Origin: Alphaproteobacteria bacterium
Lineage (GTDB): Bacteria; Myxococcota_A; UBA796; GCA-2862545
NCBI GenBank assembly: GCA_020632915.1
Contig: JACKEP010000021.1
Coordinates: 29,722 to 93,721, forward strand
DNA: 64,000 bases
Reading direction: 5' to 3'
The notes beneath the pieces were generated by a model. It was not told the origin of the DNA and ran no database searches. It saw only the letters and a program-made list of their open reading frames with translations. A program made the position numbers and the translations under genes. The stretch's first letter is position 1; every line of letters begins with the position of its first letter. Below, one piece after another: positions 28,785-36,738 of this stretch.

Positions 28785-30878
28785 CTACAGGTCCTGGACG
28801 TCCACGTCGACGGGCAGCCCGAGCGGCGTGGGCTCGGTGACGGCGTCGGGTGCCGCCTTGGGCTGGGCCTGCTGCGGCGCAGGGCGCGGCGCGGGGGTCG
28901 AGGACGGCTCCATCGCCCAGCCCTCGACGTCCCAGCCGTCGTCCCAGCCGTCGGGCGGCTGCCAGTCGGCGGCGTCGGCGGACGCGTACTCGCTCTCCGG
29001 GACCCAGTAGCCCTCGACCCAGGTGTTGCCGTCGAACCAGCCGGGGATCCAGACGTAGCCGGGGGCGTCCTGCAGCGGGGCCCAGTAGCCACCGTGGTAG
29101 ATGCCGTCCTCGTCGAACCAGGCGCTCACCCAGGTGTAGCCGGAGCGGAACTCGGGCCGCCAGAAGCCGTCGACGTACTGCTCACCGTCCCAGAAGCCGG
29201 CCTCCCAGGTGTAGCCCTCGGGGCCGCGCTTGAGCGGGCTCCAGTAGCCACGGACGTAGGTGCCGTCCTCGAGGTAGTAGCCGTCGACCCACTGCCAGTC
29301 GCCGTCGGTGCGGCGCTCGGGGCGGTAGTAGCCGTCGATGTAGACACCGCCGTCCCACCAGCCGTTGACGTAGACGTAGCCGACGGGCGCGGGCTGCACG
29401 GGCGCCCAGAACCCGGGGGTCCACACGGCGCCGTACCAGTAGCCGGGCGACCAGGTCCAGCCGTAGCGGACCGGCGGCACCCACGTGGGCAGGTAGGGCC
29501 AGGGCGTGTAGCCGAGGTGGACCACCACGTGTGTGGCGTAGGTGCAGCGGTAGTACGGGTGGACCCACCAGCGGGTGTAGTAGGGCCGGTAGTAGGTGCG
29601 CGTCGGCGGCGGCCGCTGGGCGAGCGGGCTCGGGCGCACGTGGTAGGCGCTGGGCCGCGCGTAGCGGTGGTCGTAGGACCGCTGGGGCGGACGCGCCGCC
29701 TGGGTGGGGCGGTCACGCCGGTCGTACGCGATCGTGCCGCCGCGAGGCGGGGCGCCGCCGTGGGTGGCCGGGATCGGGCGCGCGACCGTCTGCACGCCGG
29801 ACGGCGTCGACCGGGGCTGCATCGTGACGCGACCGGGGTTGGTGGGCGGCCGCACCGTGGAGGACACGGCGGACCCGCCGGGCCGGCTCGCCGTGGACGA
29901 CGACGGACGCGCGGCGCTCGACGTCGGCGACGACGGGCGCTGCATCGTCGGGGTGGGCGACGACGACGTGGGCGGACGGGCCGTGGTGGGTGCCTGCGAC
30001 GGCCGGCTCGTGGAGGGCGGCGTCGACGGCCGCTGGGTCGACGAGCTCGGCGGCGTCGACGGGCGCTGGGTCGACGAGCTCGGCGGCGTCGACGGGCGCT
30101 GGGTGGTGGTGGTCGACGACCCCGACGAGGGCGGCGGACGCGTCGGCACCTGGGACGACGACGGCTTGGGCCGGGCCTGCGGACTCGTCCCCGAGGGCAG
30201 CGCCGAGGCCGGCGGCGTGGTGGGGTAGACCGTCTTGGCCGGCGACGGCGCCGTGGACGGACTGTTCGGGTAGACCGTGGTCGGGCGGATCGGCGCCGTG
30301 GGCCGCGTCGTCGACGACGAGGACGACGACGACGGGGGCGGCGTGGCCGGACGCGACACGGTCGTGGTCGGACGCGACGACGTCGGCGGCGGCGTCGCCG
30401 GGCGCGACGAGGTCGTGGGCGCCGGGGCCGGACGCGACGAGGTCGTCGGGGCGGGTCGCGACGACGTCGGGGGCGGCGCCGCCGGGCGCGACGACGTCGT
30501 GGGTGCCGGACGCGACGTGGGAGCCGGCGCCGGACGCGAGGTGGTCGTCGGCGCGGGCCGACTCGTGGACGGTGCGGGCGACGGCCGCGACACGGTCGTG
30601 GTCGGCCGCGACGTGCTCGTCGGCGGGCGGGACGGCGCAGGGCGCGCGCTCGACGACGACGGACGCGACGACCCGGACGAGGGGCGCGACGCCGACGACG
30701 GACGCGAGGACGACGACGACGATGGGCGCGCCGCCTGACCATGGGGACGGGCGTCGCCGCGCTGCTGGACGTCGTCGTGGCTGCGGGTGGCCACACCGTC
30801 ACCGGCGTCGCCAGCCGCGAGACCCGCGGACGGGGCGGTCAGGGCCAGCCACAGGACTAGGGGGCGCCATGCGTTCAT
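28785..30878 (-). CDS. exported protein: Ser/Pro/Thr/Arg low-complexity stalk plus Trp/Tyr/Gly repeats
   Basis: A 697-residue secreted protein. MNAWRPLVLWLALTAPSAG is a signal peptide. Residues about 50-375 are almost only Ser, Pro, Thr, Arg and Ala, with units such as SSRPAPTT and STQRPSTPPSS, which should be an extended basic stalk. Residues about 430-655 form aromatic repeats of the type GYW-x-P, DG-x-Y-x-x-GYW and GYVWIPGWFDG, about 19-25 residues each, resembling the YXWGXW repeat family of exported proteins. The C-terminal tail is acidic and Pro-rich. The gene starts at the ATG after GAGGT; the frame upstream has no signal. It is divergent from a prepilin peptidase, 180 bases away. Function is unknown; a surface or matrix structural role is plausible. 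Confidence 0.75.
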   Translation of the reverse strand: MNAWRPLVLWLALTAPSAGLAAGDAGDGVATRSHDDVQQRGDARPHGQAARPSSSSSSRPSSASRPSSGSSRPSSSSARPAPSRPPTSTSRPTTTVSRPSPAPSTSRPAPTTTSRPAPAPTSRPAPTTSSRPAAPPPTSSRPAPTTSSRPAPAPTTSSRPATPPPTSSRPTTTVSRPATPPPSSSSSSSTTRPTAPIRPTTVYPNSPSTAPSPAKTVYPTTPPASALPSGTSPQARPKPSSSQVPTRPPPSSGSSTTTTQRPSTPPSSSTQRPSTPPSSSTQRPSTPPSTSRPSQAPTTARPPTSSSPTPTMQRPSSPTSSAARPSSSTASRPGGSAVSSTVRPPTNPGRVTMQPRSTPSGVQTVARPIPATHGGAPPRGGTIAYDRRDRPTQAARPPQRSYDHRYARPSAYHVRPSPLAQRPPPTRTYYRPYYTRWWVHPYYRCTYATHVVVHLGYTPWPYLPTWVPPVRYGWTWSPGYWYGAVWTPGFWAPVQPAPVGYVYVNGWWDGGVYIDGYYRPERRTDGDWQWVDGYYLEDGTYVRGYWSPLKRGPEGYTWEAGFWDGEQYVDGFWRPEFRSGYTWVSAWFDEDGIYHGGYWAPLQDAPGYVWIPGWFDGNTWVEGYWVPESEYASADAADWQPPDGWDDGWDVEGWAMEPSSTPAPRPAPQQAQPKAAPDAVTEPTPLGLPVDVDVQDL
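30018..30104 (-). repeat. 33-base tandem repeat inside the low-complexity stalk gene
   Basis: Almost three copies of a 33-base unit lie in frame, encoding an 11-residue Ser/Thr/Gln/Arg/Pro unit. Near-identity between copies points to recent slippage or unequal exchange, so the stalk length probably varies between strains. Confidence 0.6.
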
Positions 30879-31058
30879 GTCGGACCTCGCTCGGAAGGAC
30901 GGTACGACGATCGCCTCCCCGGTCGTATTCACACCTTCGACGATCGTCTGCGAATCGGTGGGCGGCACGTGCGTCCACGTACGCCAGACACCTGGAGTGC
31001 CCCCGATGTCTCCCCGGCGAGGTCGCGATACGCCACGACCCGTCCCGGGAGGCCACAC

Positions 31059-31895
31059 GTGATCACCCTGCATGCCGTGTGGCACCTGGCCGCCTTCGCG
31101 ATCGGCGCGGCCATGGGGAGCTTCGCGGCGCTGACGATCGTGCGTGTGCCCGAGGACCAGTCGATCGTCCACCCGCCGAGCCACTGCCCGGTGTGCCACA
31201 CGCCGCTCACCTGGCGCGACAACATCCCGATCGTGTCGTGGCTGGTGCTCGGGGCGCGCTGCCGCACCTGCCAGACCCCGATCTCGCCGCTGTACCCGCT
31301 CGTCGAGCTCCTCATGGGCCTGCTCGGCTGGCTGCTCTGGGCGCGCTTCGTGCCCACCCCCGCCGACATGGACGTCCAGCACCTGACGGCGTGGGCCGGC
31401 TACTTGCTGTTCACGTGGATGCTGGTGGTGGCCGCCTACACCGACCTGCGCGCGCGCATCATCCCCGACTTCACCAGCATCGGCGCGGTGCCCGTGGGCG
31501 TGGGGCTGGCCGTGCTCCTCGGCGCGCTCGGCTACGACGGCTGGCTCGACATCGGCTGGCGCGCGTCGGTAGCGGGCGCTGCCGTGGCGGGCGGCTTCCT
31601 GCTGGTGACGGCGCTGCTGTGGGACCTGGTGTTCGGCAAGCTCGGGCTGGCGCTGGGCGACGTCAAGCTCGTCGCGATGATCGGCGCCTTCGTGGGCCTG
31701 CTCCCCGGCGCGCTGTTCGTGCTGCTGGCCGCGTCGCTCACCGGCTCGGCGCTCGGCATCGTCATGGTGCTGGTGCGACGGCGCAGCAGCTACCTGCCGT
31801 TCGCCCCCGCGCTCGCCTTCGGCGGCATCGCCTACGTGCTGTGGGGCGAGCCGCTCGTGCGGGCGCTGTTGCCGGGGCTGGCGCTGTACCTGTGA
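31059..31895 (+). CDS. prepilin peptidase, A24 family (PilD/GspO type)
   Basis: Membrane aspartic protease that cleaves and methylates type IV prepilins or pseudopilins. The 278-residue product has the bifunctional layout: first membrane segment AIGAAMGSFAAL, then a cytoplasmic zinc loop with two CxxC pairs (SHCPVCHTPLTW and ARCRTCQTPISP), then six or seven more membrane segments. The catalytic Asp residues are AAYTDLRARIIPD and LALGDVKLVAMIGAF. GGGAGG before the GTG start fits well. No pilin gene is nearby. It may serve the secretion ATPase and platform genes at 8836-11668. Confidence 0.92.
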   Translation: MITLHAVWHLAAFAIGAAMGSFAALTIVRVPEDQSIVHPPSHCPVCHTPLTWRDNIPIVSWLVLGARCRTCQTPISPLYPLVELLMGLLGWLLWARFVPTPADMDVQHLTAWAGYLLFTWMLVVAAYTDLRARIIPDFTSIGAVPVGVGLAVLLGALGYDGWLDIGWRASVAGAAVAGGFLLVTALLWDLVFGKLGLALGDVKLVAMIGAFVGLLPGALFVLLAASLTGSALGIVMVLVRRRSSYLPFAPALAFGGIAYVLWGEPLVRALLPGLALYL

Positions 31896-31911
31896 GCCGC
31901 CGGGCCGTCGC

Positions 31912-33744
31912 CTACCAGAGGCCGGCGCCCTGCAGCAGCGGCAGCACCACACCCATCAGGCCGTCGCCGGCGATCAGGCCCGACGCCACGGAGAAGCCGA
32001 GGGCCGCCGCGCTGCGGGGCGACACGCGCTCCCACACGACGAACGCGACGGCACCGGCGAACATCGCCAGCGAGTAGAACGCCGGCACGATGAACGCGAT
32101 GCCGAACGCCAGACCCGACGGCAGCCAGCGCCACCCGGTCAGCTTGCGCAGCACCGGCAGCACCACGCCCACGACCAGCCCGACGAGCACGGCCTCCGGC
32201 GCGTGCGCCGGCAGCGCGTCGAGGCCGTTGGCGAGCACCTCGGCCATCGCCTTCCACGCCATCGCGGCCGGCGCCGGGTAGGCGTCGCCCCCCAGCCCTC
32301 CCTCCATCCGCGGCACGAGGAACAAGAACAGCGGCACCGCGCTGAACACGCCCACCGTCACCCCGGCGAGCTGGGCGATCAGCTGCTGGCGCGGCGACGC
32401 GCCGAGGAGCCAGCCGGTCTTCAGATCCTGGGCCATGTCGGCCGCCTGGGACGCGCCCGCCGACGACACGCCGGCCATCAACAGGTTCACGCCCATCGAC
32501 CCCGGCGCGAGCGCGCCGAACACGAGCTGGGTGACCTTGCCCACGCCGCCGGTGGGGTTGATGTCGGTCTCTCCGGTGGACCGCACCGCGATCGCCGCGA
32601 GCACGCTGGACAGCGCCACCGCGATCACGCTCATCCACGGCGGGATGCCGAACAGCAACCACGTCACACCCACGGTGAGCAGCGTGGCGACGAGCAGCCC
32701 CCCCACCCACCAGCTGTTGGGGATGAGCTGGGTGTCGTCGAGGTCGGCGAGGTCGGCCACCGCCGCGCCACCGGTGAACGTGGCGAGGATCGTGCGCCAC
32801 GACAGGGCCAGGCTCGTCAGCGCCTCGGCGACCATGATCGCGACGCCGGGCCACAGGATCCAGCCGCGCGCGCCCACGCCGTAGCTCATCGTGGCCGTCG
32901 GATCGGCGACCCAGCCGGCCGACTCGACGGCGGGCGCGATCACGCCCCACGACACCACGGCGCCGAGCACGAGCGACGCCGCCACGCGAAAGCCGATGAT
33001 CATGCCCGCGCCGGTCATCAGCGGGCTGACGAGGACGACGAACCCGTAGGCGGCCGGCACCGCGAGCACCGGCAGCACCGCCTCCAGCGGCAGGGTCTCG
33101 AGGAACGGGTAGCGGGCGGCGAGCAGCACCTGCACCGCACCGAGCAGCGCCAGCGCCAGCAGCCACCGGGCCTTGCGGACCGCGTCCCCGCCCTCGCCGA
33201 ACATCGCCGTGATCGTGTTGGCCGTGGCCGTGCCGGTGGGGAAGCGCAGGCGCTCGACCACCACCATCTGGCGGCGCAGCGGGACGGCGTAGAACACGCC
33301 GAGCCAGCCGACCGCGCCCGCCCACATCGTCAGTTCGACCCAGCCCAGGTGCAGGTCGACCTTGCCCTCCTTGCCGAGCAGCATCAGCGCCGGGATCGCC
33401 GACAGCAGGCCCGCTGCGGACGACATCGACCCGGCCGCGGAGCCCGCCGTCTGCGCGATGTTGGTCTCGAGCGGGGTGAACCGGCGCAGCGACGGCACCA
33501 CGGCCCGCAGCGCCGAGAACATCGCGAACGACAGGATCGCAGCGATGAGCGAGCCGCCGATCGACCAGCCCGTCTTCAGCCCGAAGCGCAGGTTCATCGC
33601 GGCGACCGCCGCGCCGATCAGGCACCCCACGACCACCGCGCGCACCGTGAGCTGGGCTTCACCCGCTGCGGGCACGTAGAGCGGGCCGTCGCCCGGGTCC
33701 TGGACCACCGTGCCCATCGGCGCGCGCTCGTGCTGCTCGGACAT
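31912..33744 (-). CDS. OPT family oligopeptide/metal-chelate transporter
   Basis: Inner-membrane transporter of 610 residues with about 14-16 membrane segments. The N-terminal AAVAAMNLRFGLKTGWSIGG matches the OPT-family opening; TPLETNIAQTAGSAAGSMSS and the later QAADMAQDLKTGWLLGASPR are conserved family stretches. Members import peptides or siderophore-like chelates; the substrate here is unknown. The ATG after GGAGGTCGG is preferred over longer frames. It runs convergent to the prepilin peptidase and stands alone. Confidence 0.9.
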   Translation of the reverse strand: MSEQHERAPMGTVVQDPGDGPLYVPAAGEAQLTVRAVVVGCLIGAAVAAMNLRFGLKTGWSIGGSLIAAILSFAMFSALRAVVPSLRRFTPLETNIAQTAGSAAGSMSSAAGLLSAIPALMLLGKEGKVDLHLGWVELTMWAGAVGWLGVFYAVPLRRQMVVVERLRFPTGTATANTITAMFGEGGDAVRKARWLLALALLGAVQVLLAARYPFLETLPLEAVLPVLAVPAAYGFVVLVSPLMTGAGMIIGFRVAASLVLGAVVSWGVIAPAVESAGWVADPTATMSYGVGARGWILWPGVAIMVAEALTSLALSWRTILATFTGGAAVADLADLDDTQLIPNSWWVGGLLVATLLTVGVTWLLFGIPPWMSVIAVALSSVLAAIAVRSTGETDINPTGGVGKVTQLVFGALAPGSMGVNLLMAGVSSAGASQAADMAQDLKTGWLLGASPRQQLIAQLAGVTVGVFSAVPLFLFLVPRMEGGLGGDAYPAPAAMAWKAMAEVLANGLDALPAHAPEAVLVGLVVGVVLPVLRKLTGWRWLPSGLAFGIAFIVPAFYSLAMFAGAVAFVVWERVSPRSAAALGFSVASGLIAGDGLMGVVLPLLQGAGLW

Positions 33745-33816
33745 CCGACCTCCCCGGTGCGCACACAGCGCGCCCGGGACCCTACCGCGTGCAGCGCCCC
33801 GAGGCCCCGCCACGTG

Positions 33817-35190
33817 TCACGGCGACCGGCTCCCACGCGCCCGGTGCACGCGCTGGGCGGCCTCGTGGGTCTGCACGTCGCGTGGCTCGCGGGCGAGCGC
33901 CCGCAGGTAGGCGGTCTCGGCGGCGTCGAGCTGACCGAGACGCTCGAGCGCTGCGCCGAGGTTGGCCCACGCGCGGGGGTTGGCGGGGCTCGCGCGCGTG
34001 GTCTGTTCCCACAGCGCCAGCTCGGTGCGGTAGTCGAGGTTGCGCGCGCCCGTGGCCACGCCGAGCGCCACCGCGACCACGACCAGGCCGCGCCGCACGG
34101 CTGCCGGCCACCGGTCCTGCACGGCGGCGATGCCGGCCCCGAGCGCCCAGACCAGGCCGACGTCGGCGAGGTAGGCGTGGCGCTCGTTGAGCACGTCGGT
34201 GCGCGGGAGCACCACGTACGGCAGCAGCAGGGTCAGCCCCCACCACCCGAGGCCGTAGACGACGAGCGGTGCGCGGCGCCACACCCCGACGGCGCCGAGG
34301 ACGGCGACGATCCCCGCCACCGCCACGACGCCCGCTCGCATCGGATCGGGGTCGACGAAGCCGAACCCGGGGTCGATCGACGGTCGGCCGATCCCGACGA
34401 AGCGCCCCGCCAGCCAGCCCATCGCGTCCAGCTGACGCACGACCGCCTCAGACAGCGGCACGCGGCCCACGAGCCCGAGCACGAGCCGGTAGGTCGGCCC
34501 GTGCGCCAGCACCCCCAGCCCCATCGCCGCCGCTACGCCGAGCCACGCCGTGGCGCGGCCCAGCCGGGGGCCCCAGGGGCCACGGGCCACGACGAGCTGC
34601 CACCCCACCACCAGCAGCGGCAGCGTCGCCGCCACCTCCTTCGTCATCAGCCCCAGGACACCCGCAGCGCCCGCCAGCCCGAGCCACACCGCAGGCGACC
34701 GGCGCCGCGATCCCTCGGCCACCGCGAGCAGCGCGAGCAGCATCCACGCCGTCGACAGCGAGGCCGACCGGCCCGCGACGTAGGTGACGGCCTCGGTGTG
34801 GAGCGGGTGCAGCGCAAACACCGTGGCCACCCACCACGTCGCCGCGTCCCAGGGACCACGACCCCACGGCGCGTCGGTGCGCGCCGCCACGAACACGCGC
34901 GCGACGAGCCCCACCACGACGGCATGGATCCCGAGCCCGACGACGTGGGCGCCCACCGGTCCCCAGCCCAGCGCGGCGTCGGCGAGGTAGGTCGCCGCCA
35001 GGACGGGCCTCAGGCGGTGGGACAGCCCGGCGACCGCCGCACCGAGCCACCCCGGTGCCCCGGGGGTGACGACCACGCCTGCGTCGTCGAACTGGTAGGG
35101 ACCGAGCAGCGCGACGCCCCACGCCAGCACCGCCACCGCCGCGAGGACGGCGACCGTGCGGCGCCCGACGCCACGCTCGGTGGCGGTCAC
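33817..35190 (-). CDS. TMTC-like multipass membrane protein with TPR tail (GT-C type)
   Basis: A 457-residue protein with about ten membrane segments. YQFDDAGVVV shortly after the first segment is the FDD motif of the GT-C mannosyltransferase-like DUF1736/TMTC group; FALHPLHTEAVTYVAGRSAS is also characteristic. A soluble tail follows with one to two TPR units (NPRAWANLGAALERLGQLDA, AETAYLRALAREP). In eukaryotes TMTC proteins O-mannosylate cadherins; bacterial members are uncharacterised. The GTG start overlaps the upstream exported HExxH protein as GTGA, so the two are coupled and may act on the same target. Confidence 0.78.
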   Translation of the reverse strand: MTATERGVGRRTVAVLAAVAVLAWGVALLGPYQFDDAGVVVTPGAPGWLGAAVAGLSHRLRPVLAATYLADAALGWGPVGAHVVGLGIHAVVVGLVARVFVAARTDAPWGRGPWDAATWWVATVFALHPLHTEAVTYVAGRSASLSTAWMLLALLAVAEGSRRRSPAVWLGLAGAAGVLGLMTKEVAATLPLLVVGWQLVVARGPWGPRLGRATAWLGVAAAMGLGVLAHGPTYRLVLGLVGRVPLSEAVVRQLDAMGWLAGRFVGIGRPSIDPGFGFVDPDPMRAGVVAVAGIVAVLGAVGVWRRAPLVVYGLGWWGLTLLLPYVVLPRTDVLNERHAYLADVGLVWALGAGIAAVQDRWPAAVRRGLVVVAVALGVATGARNLDYRTELALWEQTTRASPANPRAWANLGAALERLGQLDAAETAYLRALAREPRDVQTHEAAQRVHRARGSRSP

Positions 35191-35960
35191 CGGTCCTGGC
35201 GCGCGCTGCCGTGGACGATGCGATCCCACAGCGTCCACGCCCGCTCGCCGAGGTCGTCGGGCACGTCGAGGCCCGCGCTGTCGGTCTGCGGGGTCAGCGC
35301 GTCCCACGTGCAGCGCGTGCGCGGCCCGTCTCCGTCGGGGTCGAGGTCGTGGATGTCGTCGACGGCGTTGTCGAGCACGACGACGCCGACCTGGTGGGCG
35401 GCGATCTCCGAGTCGGCGAGCGCCAGCGGCAGCAGGGCGTCGCACATCGCACCCGACAGGATGCCGACCTTGCAGGCCACGAGCATGTCGCCGCGTCCCA
35501 CCACGCCCGCGATCACCGTGGGCACGTGCATCAGCTCGTGGGACACGGTGGAGGACACGATGTCGGCGCAGAAGGCGTCGCAGAAGCACGGGTCGAGGCG
35601 CGCCTGACCGATGCCGCTGACCCCGGCGATCTTGGTGAGCTTGTTGACCGCCGGATCGTAGCCGGTGCAGCTGCGGAACTGGTCGGCGATGCGGGAATCT
35701 CCCGCGAAGCGCCCCTGGAAGTCGGCGATGGCGTCGGCGGGCGTGGCGGGGCCGCCGGGCGACATGATGTCAACGCGGACCGCGATCCACGCGTCGCGCG
35801 CGGCCGTCTGGTCGGACAGGAACAGCTCCACCATCGGACCGTCGGCGCAGGTGCATTCGCGGGGGTGGCAGTCGTCGGCCGACACGAAGTGGGACGGGAG
35901 GTCCTCGGCGTGGGCGACCAGGGGCACCAGGGCCAGCGCGGGCCAGAGCAACGTGCGCAT
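35187..35960 (-). CDS. exported cysteine-rich protein with an HExxH motif
   Basis: A 257-residue protein with a cleavable signal peptide (MRTLLWPALALVPLVAHA). The mature part has about ten cysteines, including CHPRECTC (31-38) and CFCDAFC (125-131). HELMH at 141-145 is a perfect HExxH zinc-metallopeptidase motif on a predicted helix (VSSTVSHELMHVPTVIAG), and Glu185 in ALADSEIAAHQ could be the third ligand. No known peptidase family is recognised. It is the middle gene of a three-gene minus-strand unit: 12 bases after a lipoprotein gene and overlapping the TMTC-like gene. GGAGGACGCC precedes the ATG. Confidence 0.72.
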   Translation of the reverse strand: MRTLLWPALALVPLVAHAEDLPSHFVSADDCHPRECTCADGPMVELFLSDQTAARDAWIAVRVDIMSPGGPATPADAIADFQGRFAGDSRIADQFRSCTGYDPAVNKLTKIAGVSGIGQARLDPCFCDAFCADIVSSTVSHELMHVPTVIAGVVGRGDMLVACKVGILSGAMCDALLPLALADSEIAAHQVGVVVLDNAVDDIHDLDPDGDGPRTRCTWDALTPQTDSAGLDVPDDLGERAWTLWDRIVHGSARQDR

Positions 35961-35972
35961 GGCGTCCTCCGG

Positions 35973-36518
35973 CTACGGGTTCGCAGCAGGCAGGACGACG
36001 TCGATCACGTCGCTCGGCCAGCCGGTGGGGGGAAACGTCGCCACCGCGTCGAACACGGCCTGCGACATCACGGTGCGCCCGTCGAGGTTGACCACAGCGG
36101 TCTCGGTGAGGTGGCCGTCGGTGATCATCAGCACGTAGCTGCCGTCGTCGGTGTACCAGCTCCACACGTCGTCGACCCGGGTGACGGGGCGGGCGATGCG
36201 GTACCAGGCCTCGTCGCCGACGACCCAGGCCAGCGTGAGCACGCGGTCGCCGTCGAGCACGACGTAGGTGTCGACCTCGCGGTCGTCCTCGGGCATCGGC
36301 AGCCGGGTGTCGAGCGGCACCCGCGCGCTCGTCGGGACCCCGCCGGACGTGTCGAGGAGGGTGACGTCGGCGAACGCGCGCCGCCACGTGGACGCCTCGG
36401 TGCCGGGGACGCCCGCGTCGGTGTCGTCGGGATCGTCGGTGGACACGCCCCCGGTGCACGCACCCAGGACGACGGTCGCCAGGCCCGCACGGACCCACGA
36501 CCTCCTCATGCCAGACAT
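35973..36518 (-). CDS. lipoprotein of unknown function
   Basis: A 181-residue envelope lipoprotein. The signal MRRSWVRAGLATVVLGACTGG carries the lipobox LGAC; an Asp/Thr-rich linker follows and then a beta-rich domain with many Trp and Tyr (DEAWYRIARPV, DDVWSWYTDDGSYV). I take the ATG at 36518 because GGAGCGAGAGC lies just before it; the ATG nine bases later is possible. First gene of the unit that continues with the HExxH protein and the TMTC-like protein. No family recognised. Confidence 0.65.
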   Translation of the reverse strand: MSGMRRSWVRAGLATVVLGACTGGVSTDDPDDTDAGVPGTEASTWRRAFADVTLLDTSGGVPTSARVPLDTRLPMPEDDREVDTYVVLDGDRVLTLAWVVGDEAWYRIARPVTRVDDVWSWYTDDGSYVLMITDGHLTETAVVNLDGRTVMSQAVFDAVATFPPTGWPSDVIDVVLPAANP

Positions 36519-36738
36519 GCTCTCGCTCCTCGCGCGCCCCACCCGCGGCTATCGCCGTACGCAGGCGCTGACCTCGCCCTGACACGCGCCGTCGTCCACC
36601 TCGGCGCCACGGGTGTCCGCAGGGGCCGGTTTCACGGACGTCACCGGTCCGTACGACGGCCGATCGGTCGGGTAGACTGCCCACGACAGGCTGCTGGCCC
36701 GCCCGGCCTGTGCCGATGGACCCGTGGACGGAGGTCGG

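Noticed and set aside
32203..35607. 1134-codon plus-strand frame opposite the OPT and TMTC-like genes
   Set aside because: His/Arg/Gln-rich shadow crossing several real genes on the other strand.
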